From the NCBI GenBank assembly GCA_045577475.1, contig JAZNIM010000237.1, positions 1-21,645 on the forward strand: DNA of 21,645 bases. The letters are read 5' to 3'. Shown piece by piece: positions 8,185 through 14,758 of the stretch. The DNA is from UMGS1387 sp045577475 (lineage in GTDB: Bacteria; Bacillota; Clostridia; Oscillospirales; CAG-382). Below the pieces are notes generated by a model. It searched no databases. It worked only from the letters and a program-made list of their open reading frames with translations, and was not told the origin of the DNA. The position numbers and the translations under genes were made by a program. Positions within the stretch are counted from its first letter, which is position 1. Each line of letters opens with the position of its first letter.

Positions 8185-8829
8185 ATGAACTATTCATTCA
8201 GCCTTACGGGAGCGGTTATTCCCGTAATCAAGGATTTTAAAATCGGCAAGGACACAAAGGTGACAAGCGGCAAGCTTGTTTACATGGACGAAAACGGCAT
8301 TGTCAACACCGAAAAAAACGGCAAGGTTCTGGGTGTATGTGCAGAAGAACACAGCGGTGAGAAGGATATTCTCAATGCACGTGCAAACAGCGAAGCGGTA
8401 AGAGTTGACATCACACTGGGCGGTGTCTACAGAATGCCACTTCCCATTCTTACTGCATGTGAGGATGCGACTGCGACTTCTTTTGCATGTGAAAGCGGAC
8501 TTTTTGACACGGCTGCAAAGGGTACTCTTGTGCTTGTAGAAAAGGCTGCCGACAGCACAAACGCTGACAAGGTCGGCACAGAGAGAAGTATTACTTCTGT
8601 TGCTGTTTCAGGCGGCAAGGTGACATTTACTCTTTCCGAGGGCGGCACTGCTTGCATTGGTGACAGATATGCCTTCATACCCGAGGCAGGCTTTATGGGC
8701 TGTCCCGACGACGAAGGCACAGGCTTCAGTGCACTTCAGAACGGTGAAGGTGCACACCTTACCGTTATAACAAGCGACAAACACACACTTACTCTTGAAG
8801 CTGTGCTTGACGGCAAGCTTTTCAACTAA
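8185..8829 (+). CDS. Putative head decoration or fibre-like capsid protein
   Basis: The protein has 214 residues, behind AAAGGAG. It is beta-rich and low in charge clusters, with a segment DFKIGKDTKVTSGKLVYMD near the start and LGGVYRMPLPIL midway, similar in feel to DUF2190/decoration-type proteins that bind the outside of HK97-fold capsids. It lies between scaffold and major capsid, a usual place for decoration proteins. I cannot name the family with certainty; a minor head protein is the main alternative. Confidence 0.55.
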   Translation: MNYSFSLTGAVIPVIKDFKIGKDTKVTSGKLVYMDENGIVNTEKNGKVLGVCAEEHSGEKDILNARANSEAVRVDITLGGVYRMPLPILTACEDATATSFACESGLFDTAAKGTLVLVEKAADSTNADKVGTERSITSVAVSGGKVTFTLSEGGTACIGDRYAFIPEAGFMGCPDDEGTGFSALQNGEGAHLTVITSDKHTLTLEAVLDGKLFN

Positions 8830-8859
8830 AATTCGGGTTACAAAGGAGATTTTACTGAT

Positions 8860-9780
8860 ATGAACGATATTTACACATGGCACAATGACCTTTATCCTCT
8901 TATTAAAAAGCGTTTCGATATGAGATACGCAAAGCGTCTTGATGTTATAAGCGAGGTTTGCGACGTTATTTCTCAGGATGATATTGACTACAGAATGGAG
9001 GGTGTGGGCGGTTACGGCGAAATGCCCGTATACGACGGCACAACCGTTACAAGCGCAGATTCCAAGCGTACCTTTATTACCACCATCACTCCCAAGGAGC
9101 ATGCTCTGAAGGTGACCTCCTCCTTCAAGAAGGCGAAGCTTGATTACAGCGGAGAATCCAAGAAAATCGGTACTCGTCTTGCTGACTCTGCTTACATGAC
9201 TGTGCTCAATGAATTTTACAGACTTTTCGGCTCTGCCTACACGGCTATCGGCTCTGACGGCAAGCCCTGGGCAAGCGAGGAGCATCCCGTAAGCACAGAG
9301 GAGGGAAGCGGAACATTTTCCAATGTCATCCACGACAACCTTTCTGTTGCCGCAATCTGCAAGGCACAGGCACAGGCTGCACGCTTTGTAACGCCTGACG
9401 GTCTTCCTTTTGCCTGCAACTTTGACCTTCTTCTTGTAAGCCCCGAGCTTGAAGCCAAGGCAAAGGAAATTTGCGGTCCCAATTCCAAGCTCACCCCTGA
9501 AAAGAATCCCGACGGCGGTGAAAATTACAACGGAGCAAACCCTGTTTACGGTATGAAGTACATTGTCGTTGGCGGCGGTAACAGCGGCTTTACAGGCAAG
9601 CAGTGGGCGGTTGCGGACTCTCTCATGCTTTCGGAAGTGCTCAAGCTTGTATATATTACAAAGCCTTCCGTTCTTGTTTCTCCCACCGACAATCCCCTTG
9701 TAACCGACTATATCGGCTACGTGGACTTTGCCTTCGGTTTTGGCGATGCAAGACCCATTATCTTCTCTAATCCCGCCTAA
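8860..9780 (+). CDS. Major capsid protein, HK97-fold candidate
   Basis: The protein has 306 residues, with AAAGGAG upstream of ATG 8860. The sequence contains YTAIGSDGKPWASEEHPV, VTPDGLPFACNFDLLLVSPE and KQWAVADSLMLSEVLKLVY, followed by a beta-rich end (DYIGYVDFAFGFGDARPI). These segments and the length fit GP5/Mu gpT-like shell proteins, which assemble into the icosahedral head around the scaffold. Position after scaffold and decoration genes supports it. No N-terminal cleaved delta domain is evident, in keeping with a separate scaffold gene. Confidence 0.78.
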   Translation: MNDIYTWHNDLYPLIKKRFDMRYAKRLDVISEVCDVISQDDIDYRMEGVGGYGEMPVYDGTTVTSADSKRTFITTITPKEHALKVTSSFKKAKLDYSGESKKIGTRLADSAYMTVLNEFYRLFGSAYTAIGSDGKPWASEEHPVSTEEGSGTFSNVIHDNLSVAAICKAQAQAARFVTPDGLPFACNFDLLLVSPELEAKAKEICGPNSKLTPEKNPDGGENYNGANPVYGMKYIVVGGGNSGFTGKQWAVADSLMLSEVLKLVYITKPSVLVSPTDNPLVTDYIGYVDFAFGFGDARPIIFSNPA

Positions 9781-9791
9781 GGAGTGATTGA

Positions 9792-10058
9792 ATGAACGGT
9801 TATTTTAAGATTCCGGATGAAGTAAAGTGCATAGCTCTTTCGGGAAATGAAACACAAGATTCCGTTATTGATACAAAAGGGCTGGGATGCATAATCAAGC
9901 CTGTGGGCGGCGAGCTTTATATCAAGGCAAAGCGCAGTGAAGCGGACACAGATGCGTTTGTTCTTTCGGACGGGGAGAGCTTTGAATTTTGCGGCAGTGT
10001 GACGGTGTTCTCAAAAACAACAGTTTCCGTTAACTGTATGTTTTACTCCACACTTTGA
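9792..10058 (+). CDS. Small beta-rich virion accessory protein
   Basis: The protein has 88 residues and starts 12 nt after the capsid stop, with AAGGAG at 9779-9784 overlapping that stop. Alternating hydrophobic/polar residues predict an Ig-like or beta-sandwich fold (CIIKPVGGELYIKAKR, then DGESFEFCGSVTVFSKTT). It is the last gene before an internal terminator, so it should be made at capsid-like levels. A capsid cement or head-fibre role is plausible but not shown. Confidence 0.6.
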   Translation: MNGYFKIPDEVKCIALSGNETQDSVIDTKGLGCIIKPVGGELYIKAKRSEADTDAFVLSDGESFEFCGSVTVFSKTTVSVNCMFYSTL

Positions 10059-10065
10059 TTTTTTA

Positions 10066-10114
10066 CCTTGCGGTGAGCGGAGCATTTACTGCCACCGCCC
10101 GCAAGGCTTTTTTT
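10066..10114 (+). terminator. Internal rho-independent terminator in the capsid cassette
   Basis: CCTTGCGG (10066-10073) pairs with CCGCAAGG (10099-10106), with an inner GCGG/CCGC pair stacked on it, followed by C and seven T residues (10108-10114). This is a strong intrinsic terminator 7 nt after the stop of the 88-residue gene and ahead of the adaptor gene's ribosome site. No new promoter is obvious between it and position 10139, so downstream genes probably depend on read-through, giving a step down between shell and tail-vertex proteins. Confidence 0.8.
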
Positions 10115-10138
10115 ATATCCAAAAGAAAGGAGATTTCA

Positions 10139-10576
10139 ATGGATAATTCAATTGTCAAGCCCTTTGAGTTGGGGTATGTCAAAAAAAGAATCCTCGCTGA
10201 AGTACGTAAGGATTTTGAACAGCCTGAGGAAGGTGTTTTCCCTGTGGCAGACGGTACGAAATTTGCTTCCAGAACCGCAAATGCCGTATATTCCGCACTT
10301 GTGGAAATGTCGGTTTTGCCTACGGTTTACCTTGACGGGCATCTTCCATTCATTGACGAAAACACAAGCGATGATTTTAAAATTATGCTGTCCGAGCTTG
10401 CCCTTGAGGCTCTTGTGTGTCTTGCGGCAAGCAAGCTGTGCACTGAGGATATGTCAAATACCTATGTGCGTCTGCTGTATAAATACAAGGATTTGACGGA
10501 AGGTCTTTTCAGTGTTGAAAAAAGCACTTGTGAGAGAAACAGCTTTTACAAATCGGGAAAGAGAGGGATACGCTGA
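10139..10576 (+). CDS. Putative head-tail adaptor (connector) protein
   Basis: The protein has 145 residues from ATG 10139, chosen because of the AAAGGAG site shortly upstream; an upstream in-frame ATG would read through the terminator hairpin. It is mostly helical (VKKRILAEVRKDFEQPEEGV, DDFKIMLSELALEALVCL, NTYVRLLYKYKDLTEGLF). Size, helical content and place between capsid and nozzle genes match gp4-like connector proteins that lengthen the portal in P22-type phages. No definitive motif is seen, so the call rests mainly on synteny. Its stop overlaps the next start as TGATG. Confidence 0.55.
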   Translation: MDNSIVKPFELGYVKKRILAEVRKDFEQPEEGVFPVADGTKFASRTANAVYSALVEMSVLPTVYLDGHLPFIDENTSDDFKIMLSELALEALVCLAASKLCTEDMSNTYVRLLYKYKDLTEGLFSVEKSTCERNSFYKSGKRGIR

Positions 10577-12378
10577 TGCCGAGTATACCCGTGACGGTTA
10601 TGAAAATGGAGGAAAAGCCGTACAGCCGTATTGATTTACCTCTGCCCTCACAAGGAGCAAATTTCAGGCAAGGCTGGCAAAGCTCTGACACAACAAAGTG
10701 TATCGGCATGAAAAATATCATTCCTTCCGATACCTGCATCAAAACAAGCGGAGCTTTTATTTCCCTTAGCAGTACGGCTGTGTGGGAGGGTGCTTTTCAC
10801 AGCATATCAAGCCGACCTTACTGTGACAGAATGATTGTTCATGCAGGCACTGCTCTATACAGCTTTTCATCGGAAAATTCCGAACTTGTTCTACTTTACG
10901 AAGGCGTTCCCGACAGCAGCAGTATGTTCTGTGAGTTTGCTTCAAAGCTGTATTTTTACAGTAACACTTATGTTTTCAGCATTGACAGACAGTTTAATGT
11001 TAACGAGGAGCTTCCAAAAGCACCGTTGATTATTGATGATGTTGAGAATGAGTACGGAACGCAAGGAAACAAGAAGGACCTTTCTGCAATCAATCTTATT
11101 GCACCCCGTGTATCTGTTGCTTTCAGAAAGGCGTCTTCAACCGTGTTTGAGCTTCCCGATGCATACTTGTGTGATGTTACCCGTCCCATCAAAGCTTTTA
11201 TTGACGGTGAGGAGGTAAAGATTTCAAAGAGCAAATGTACGGAGCTGAAAATAGTTTTAGCGAATACATCAGATAATGATATTGTGGTAGTTGAGTATTA
11301 TCTAAAAAATCCGAAGAATGTGGAATTTGACGGCTTTTTCTCAAACTGCACAAGATGTATAAGCTACGGCGGTACGGGAGCAGGCGGAACGAGAATCATT
11401 GCCGGAGTAAGCAGTGATACGGAAAGACGGGGAGAATACTGTACAAGCGAGCTTGCTGACCCGTTGTATTTTCCCAAAAGCAACATAGAAAAGCTGGGTG
11501 ACGGCTGCGACGGATTAACAGGCTTTGTAAAAGCGGGAGATAATCTGATGATTTTTACCGACAGCTCAGTTTACAAAATGAGTTATTCCATGACAACAGA
11601 AGGCGGCGTTTTCAGCACGTGTCAGATAAATAATGTGACAGGCTGTGATGCTGTTGACAGCATTATGCTTGTGAACAACAGGGTAGTATTTGTAAAGCAG
11701 AGTAAGGGCGTTTTTACGGTGGATTTCTCGGACGAAACGGGATTTTACAACGTTATGCCCTTGTCGGGCAACATTAATGACGGCGAGAACGGGCTGTTGA
11801 CTTGCAGCAGAGAAGAACTGAAAAACGCATATGCCGTGGACTATGACGGCAAGTACATACTGTCGGTAGGCGCAAGGCTGTTTGTGTGGGACTACTCACG
11901 GTGCGGCTATTCAAAATCCCAAAGCTATGAAAAATCTCAGGGAAGGCTTGTGTGGTATATATGTGATGGGAAAGAAAACGGAGTTTTCTTTTCAATAGGC
12001 AGAGATTTGTATTGCCTGACCAAAAACGACGGTATTGTCAGCAAATACTGCACAGAGGACAATGACGGTCATAATGCTGCCGACAGAGAATATGAGCTTG
12101 TTACCGAGCAGTATGACTTTGGCTCTTCGATGCACAGAAAAATCATTTCAGATGTTTATCTCGGTATAAAAATGAAGGGCGGAGGAAAGATTTCGCTTAC
12201 ATTTTTGAATGACGGTACACCGTATTATACGACGGTGTTAATGTGTGCAACGAATCAAAAAACAATTTTTCACATAATACCTCCGCTTGTTCCCATGGGA
12301 GGTTTTTCCTACAAGCTCAGCTCTCGCGGCACACCTTTTGAATTGACGGGCGCAGCCGTTAAGCTGAGAAAAGTATAA
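10576..12378 (+). CDS. P22 gp10-like packaged-DNA stabilization / tail nozzle protein
   Basis: The protein has 600 residues and starts in a TGATG overlap with the gene before. The sequence is a series of beta-propeller-like blades: CDRMIVHAGTALYSF, a strand-rich middle, YCTSELADPLYFPKSNIEKL, then GDNLMIFTDSSVYKM and YDGKYILSVGARLFVWD. The pattern of a location/coordinate phrase (DPLYFP) followed by a probe of the measured value is characteristic of gp10-type proteins. These form the hexameric nozzle under the portal and adaptor and keep DNA inside the filled head. It implies a short-tailed (podovirus-type) particle. It is full-length and uninterrupted. Confidence 0.75.
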   Translation: MPSIPVTVMKMEEKPYSRIDLPLPSQGANFRQGWQSSDTTKCIGMKNIIPSDTCIKTSGAFISLSSTAVWEGAFHSISSRPYCDRMIVHAGTALYSFSSENSELVLLYEGVPDSSSMFCEFASKLYFYSNTYVFSIDRQFNVNEELPKAPLIIDDVENEYGTQGNKKDLSAINLIAPRVSVAFRKASSTVFELPDAYLCDVTRPIKAFIDGEEVKISKSKCTELKIVLANTSDNDIVVVEYYLKNPKNVEFDGFFSNCTRCISYGGTGAGGTRIIAGVSSDTERRGEYCTSELADPLYFPKSNIEKLGDGCDGLTGFVKAGDNLMIFTDSSVYKMSYSMTTEGGVFSTCQINNVTGCDAVDSIMLVNNRVVFVKQSKGVFTVDFSDETGFYNVMPLSGNINDGENGLLTCSREELKNAYAVDYDGKYILSVGARLFVWDYSRCGYSKSQSYEKSQGRLVWYICDGKENGVFFSIGRDLYCLTKNDGIVSKYCTEDNDGHNAADREYELVTEQYDFGSSMHRKIISDVYLGIKMKGGGKISLTFLNDGTPYYTTVLMCATNQKTIFHIIPPLVPMGGFSYKLSSRGTPFELTGAAVKLRKV

Positions 12379-12392
12379 CGAAAGGAGCTTTT

Positions 12393-12923
12393 ATGAAAAC
12401 AAACTGGCAATATTCAATGCTTTCCTCCTCGGAAAAGCTTGACAGAATCCGAAACGGCGATATGAATTTGTTTAATACGGAAATGACAAATTCCGCAAAT
12501 TATGCTTCTGTTTTAAGGAAGGCGGGAGCAGATGCTTCAAGAGCATATGATAACATGATAAATCTTGTTTCTGCCGCAAATACCTCCGCAAGAAAGGCAA
12601 GAAACGGTACAACATCACGTAACACAAATCTTCCCAAATACGCATCAGGTGAGAACGGTGAGCAGCTTAACAAGGCATACAGAAATCTGGAGAATGCAAG
12701 AAAAAAGCGTGCAGAAGCTTTGGGTGAGCTTGAAGAAGAAAGGGAAGTTCTCGCTTCTTATGTAGCCGAGTGGCTTATAAACAACGGTTACAGTCTTGAC
12801 GGCAACCTGGGCAGCAAAAAGCTTGGAGAAATTCAAGAGGATTACGAAACATCTTTGAAGGAAATCAATGATGAGTACGATGCTGTCAGCAAGCCTGCAC
12901 TCAGGTATATAAGGAGAAGTTAG
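12393..12923 (+). CDS. Coiled-coil protein of unknown role, last gene of the particle cassette
   Basis: The protein has 176 residues, with AAAGGAG ahead of ATG 12393. An N-terminal half rich in Asn, Ala and Ser leads to a basic/acidic helix (LENARKKRAEALGELEEERE, ~95-115) likely to form a coiled coil, then a second charged helix (DYETSLKEINDEYDAVSK). No membrane segment or signal peptide is seen. As the final gene after the nozzle protein, it occupies the place where P22-like phages carry needle or ejection proteins. A short ejection or plug protein is possible, but the family is not recognised. Confidence 0.65.
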   Translation: MKTNWQYSMLSSSEKLDRIRNGDMNLFNTEMTNSANYASVLRKAGADASRAYDNMINLVSAANTSARKARNGTTSRNTNLPKYASGENGEQLNKAYRNLENARKKRAEALGELEEEREVLASYVAEWLINNGYSLDGNLGSKKLGEIQEDYETSLKEINDEYDAVSKPALRYIRRS

Positions 12924-13291
12924 GTTTTTCTTATTTTAAAGTTAGTTTTATGTATCGCAGGAGGTTTCGCTGTATGCGGACAGCGACCTTCTTTTGACCG
13001 AAGCGTCAAGCGGGAAACTCCTGTCGCTTTGCTCCATGAGTTCGAGATTTCAACCAAATCTAAGATTTGGGAAATCACGAAAAAACGCTTCCGCTCATCG
13101 CCTCGACTTTTGAGATCGAGGCTACGCCGTGGCGGCTTACTGACAGTAGGAAGCTAAGGATGCCGCCCGTAAGTCTCGGCGAATCGCTCGCTATCGCTCG
13201 ATGGGGTGTAATGCGATGGTTAGGAACTGCGTTGCAATCGCTCACTACGAGGGACGCAAAGGTGAATATTTTCTCTGCGTTACCCAAAGTA
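12924..13291. other. Gene-free, hairpin-dense intergenic region
   Basis: No credible gene is seen. Inverted repeats are closely spaced: TCGCTGT/ACAGCGA (12967-12973 with 12980-12986, extended by AGG/CCT); GATTTC-aa-CCAAATC against GATTTGG-GAAATC (13046-13076, 13 paired bases); GCCTCGA/TCGAGGC (13100-13122); and GGCGGC/GCCGCC (13131-13136 with 13162-13167). The base make-up looks different from the flanking genes (repeated tcgctcgctatcgctcg-type words). It could be a structured RNA, a packaging/cos-like site, or eroded mobile DNA. No tRNA is present. Confidence 0.55.
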
Positions 13292-13322
13292 AAAACGTCA
13301 GCCGTTGTTTGGCTGACGTTTT
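13292..13322. terminator. Strong bidirectional intrinsic terminator
   Basis: AAAACGTCAGCC (13292-13303) is the exact reverse complement of GGCTGACGTTTT (13311-13322), with a 7-nt loop. The A-run on one side and T-run on the other let it work in both directions. It separates the rightward capsid cassette from the convergent leftward dehydratase genes. Confidence 0.85.
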
Positions 13323-13328
13323 GTCTAA

Positions 13329-13408
13329 CCGAGCACTTGAAGCTCGGATTTGTTCTATTGTTCCAATGGTGTTGCTGTGAGTTTGACCGCCGGCGTTTAT
13401 GGCGGTCA
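13329..13408. repeat. Two further inverted repeats between the convergent operons
   Basis: CCGAGC/GCTCGG (13329-13334 with 13342-13347, 7-nt loop) and TGACCGCC/GGCGGTCA (13384-13391 with 13401-13408, 9-nt loop) are perfect stems without T-tracts. They continue the hairpin-rich character of this gap and may be remnants of dispersed palindromic repeats. Confidence 0.5.
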
Positions 13409-13420
13409 CACAGGGTTACG

Positions 13421-13487
13421 GTCGGGTGCCGGTGACATGATTTATCGCTGCGACAAGGTCACGTCACCGCTGTCGGGCGTGCCCGAC
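13421..13487 (-). terminator. Compound hairpin at the 3' end of the HgdB-like gene
   Basis: GTCGGG (13421-13426) can pair with CCCGAC (13482-13487), and CGGTGAC (13430-13436) with GTCACCG (13463-13469). Inside it, GTCGGGC and GCCCGAC (13472-13487) form an alternative tight stem. The structure spans the stop codon at 13442-13444 and the last codons of the minus-strand gene. No long T-tract follows on the minus strand, so it may stabilise the 3' end rather than terminate. Confidence 0.4.
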
Positions 13488-14758
13488 TTCTTTTCCGAAA
13501 AAGAAGAAGTAAGGGCGGTGGAGAGCATTAGTTTGATGCGGTTTTCTTGGTTGATTTTGGTGGCACCTGAGTCGTAGTCGATGGCGACAATGTTGGCATT
13601 TGGGTACTTTTCCTTGATAGGCTTCATCATGCCTTTGCCTGCGATGTGGTTGGGAAGACAGCCGAATGGCTGGGTGCAGACAATGTTTTCAGCACCTACG
13701 TGTATAAGCTCAATCATTTCGGCAGTGAGAAGCCAGCCTTCGCCCATTTTAACGCCAAGACCGATAACCTGCTCGGCAAGAGGCGGAATTTCAATAAATG
13801 CAGAGGGAGGTATGAAGGTGCCTTCCTTTTTCATTGAATCAATAATATCCTGCTGCATTGAGCAGAAAAGCTTTAATAAGAACTTGTAAATGAGAACGGT
13901 TTTCTTGTTGTAGCCGTAAAGCTTTCTGTCAATGATGGAATTGTATATAACAAATAAGCAGAAATCAAGAAGTCCGGGTACAACAACCTCTGCACCCTCA
14001 GATACAAGAAAATCCTCAAGGTTGTTGTTGCCCAAGGGAGAGTATTTGACGAAAATCTCGCCCACAATGCCAACTCTCGGCTTTGGAACTTTTTTGACGG
14101 GAATTTTTGCAAAATCCTCAATCATGAGAGCATAGTTTTTCTTGGAGCGTCTGCGTGAAACGCCCTTGTCCATCATTTCCTCGGTGAGCCTTTGTGTCCA
14201 CATATCCGCAAGAGCCTCACTGTCACCCTTGTTTATCTCATACGGCTTTGTCTGATTGACAAGGTCCATAAGAAGGTCGCCGTAGCATATGGCATATGCA
14301 AGACGGTGAAGCATGGGAAAGGTGATTTTGAAGGCTGATTCCTTCTCAAGTCCCGAAAAGTTTAGGGAAATTACGGGAATATATCCGTAGCCTGCTTTAA
14401 CAAGTGCCTTTCTGAGAAGATGTATGTAATTTGAAGCACGACAGCCGCCGCCTGTCTGGGTAATCATAAGGGCAACCTTGTTTTTGTCGTACTTGCCGCT
14501 TTCCAAAGCGTCTATCATCTGACCGATTACAAGCTGTGCAGGGTAGCAGGTGTCGTTGTGGACGTATTTAAGTCCCTCATTTATAACATTCTGTCCCATA
14601 TTGTCAAGGACAACCGCATTATAACCGTATGCTTTCATAATTCCGACCATGATTTTAAAGTGGCGGGGAAGCATTGTGGGAACAAGGATTGTGTAGTCCT
14701 TCTTCATTTGCTCGGTGAAGACTCTGTAGCCGTCGCTTCTTATGTTTTCGTTATCCAT
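13442..14758 (-). CDS. HgdB/BcrC-like 2-hydroxyacyl-CoA dehydratase-type protein
   Basis: The protein has 438 residues from ATG 14758, chosen because GAGGTG lies 5 nt upstream; this start overlaps the stop of the gene before as ATGGATAA. Cysteines in NDTCYPA (C71), GGGCRAS (C106) and PFGCLPN (C367) are in the positions expected for ligands of the [4Fe-4S] cluster in 2-hydroxyglutaryl-CoA dehydratase D/HgdB-type proteins, and DYDSGATKINQENR near the end is conserved in the fused activase-dehydratase proteins of Clostridia. It should be the electron acceptor for the activase encoded upstream, carrying out a radical-type reductive reaction. The substrate is unknown. The last ~22 residues (from TSSFSEKK) fall in hairpin-forming DNA and look non-native. 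Confidence 0.75.
   Translation of the reverse strand: MDNENIRSDGYRVFTEQMKKDYTILVPTMLPRHFKIMVGIMKAYGYNAVVLDNMGQNVINEGLKYVHNDTCYPAQLVIGQMIDALESGKYDKNKVALMITQTGGGCRASNYIHLLRKALVKAGYGYIPVISLNFSGLEKESAFKITFPMLHRLAYAICYGDLLMDLVNQTKPYEINKGDSEALADMWTQRLTEEMMDKGVSRRRSKKNYALMIEDFAKIPVKKVPKPRVGIVGEIFVKYSPLGNNNLEDFLVSEGAEVVVPGLLDFCLFVIYNSIIDRKLYGYNKKTVLIYKFLLKLFCSMQQDIIDSMKKEGTFIPPSAFIEIPPLAEQVIGLGVKMGEGWLLTAEMIELIHVGAENIVCTQPFGCLPNHIAGKGMMKPIKEKYPNANIVAIDYDSGATKINQENRIKLMLSTALTSSFSEKKSGTPDSGDVTLSQR

Noticed and set aside
8608..9333. A 241-codon open frame on the minus strand opposite the decoration and capsid genes
   Set aside because: It crosses two well-supported phage genes and their intergenic ribosome site, and no family features are seen.
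12961..13347. CRISPR array
   Set aside because: The repeats are inverted pairs with different sequences, not regularly spaced direct repeats, and no cas gene is present.
13067..13435. Short open frames in the hairpin region
   Set aside because: They run through the 12-bp terminator stem at 13292-13322, lack ribosome sites and have no recognisable protein features.
12924..13441. tRNA gene or phage attachment site next to the cassette
   Set aside because: No cloverleaf with a TTCGA-type arm and anticodon stem could be assembled, and I found no direct repeat shared with the 3130-3556 region.
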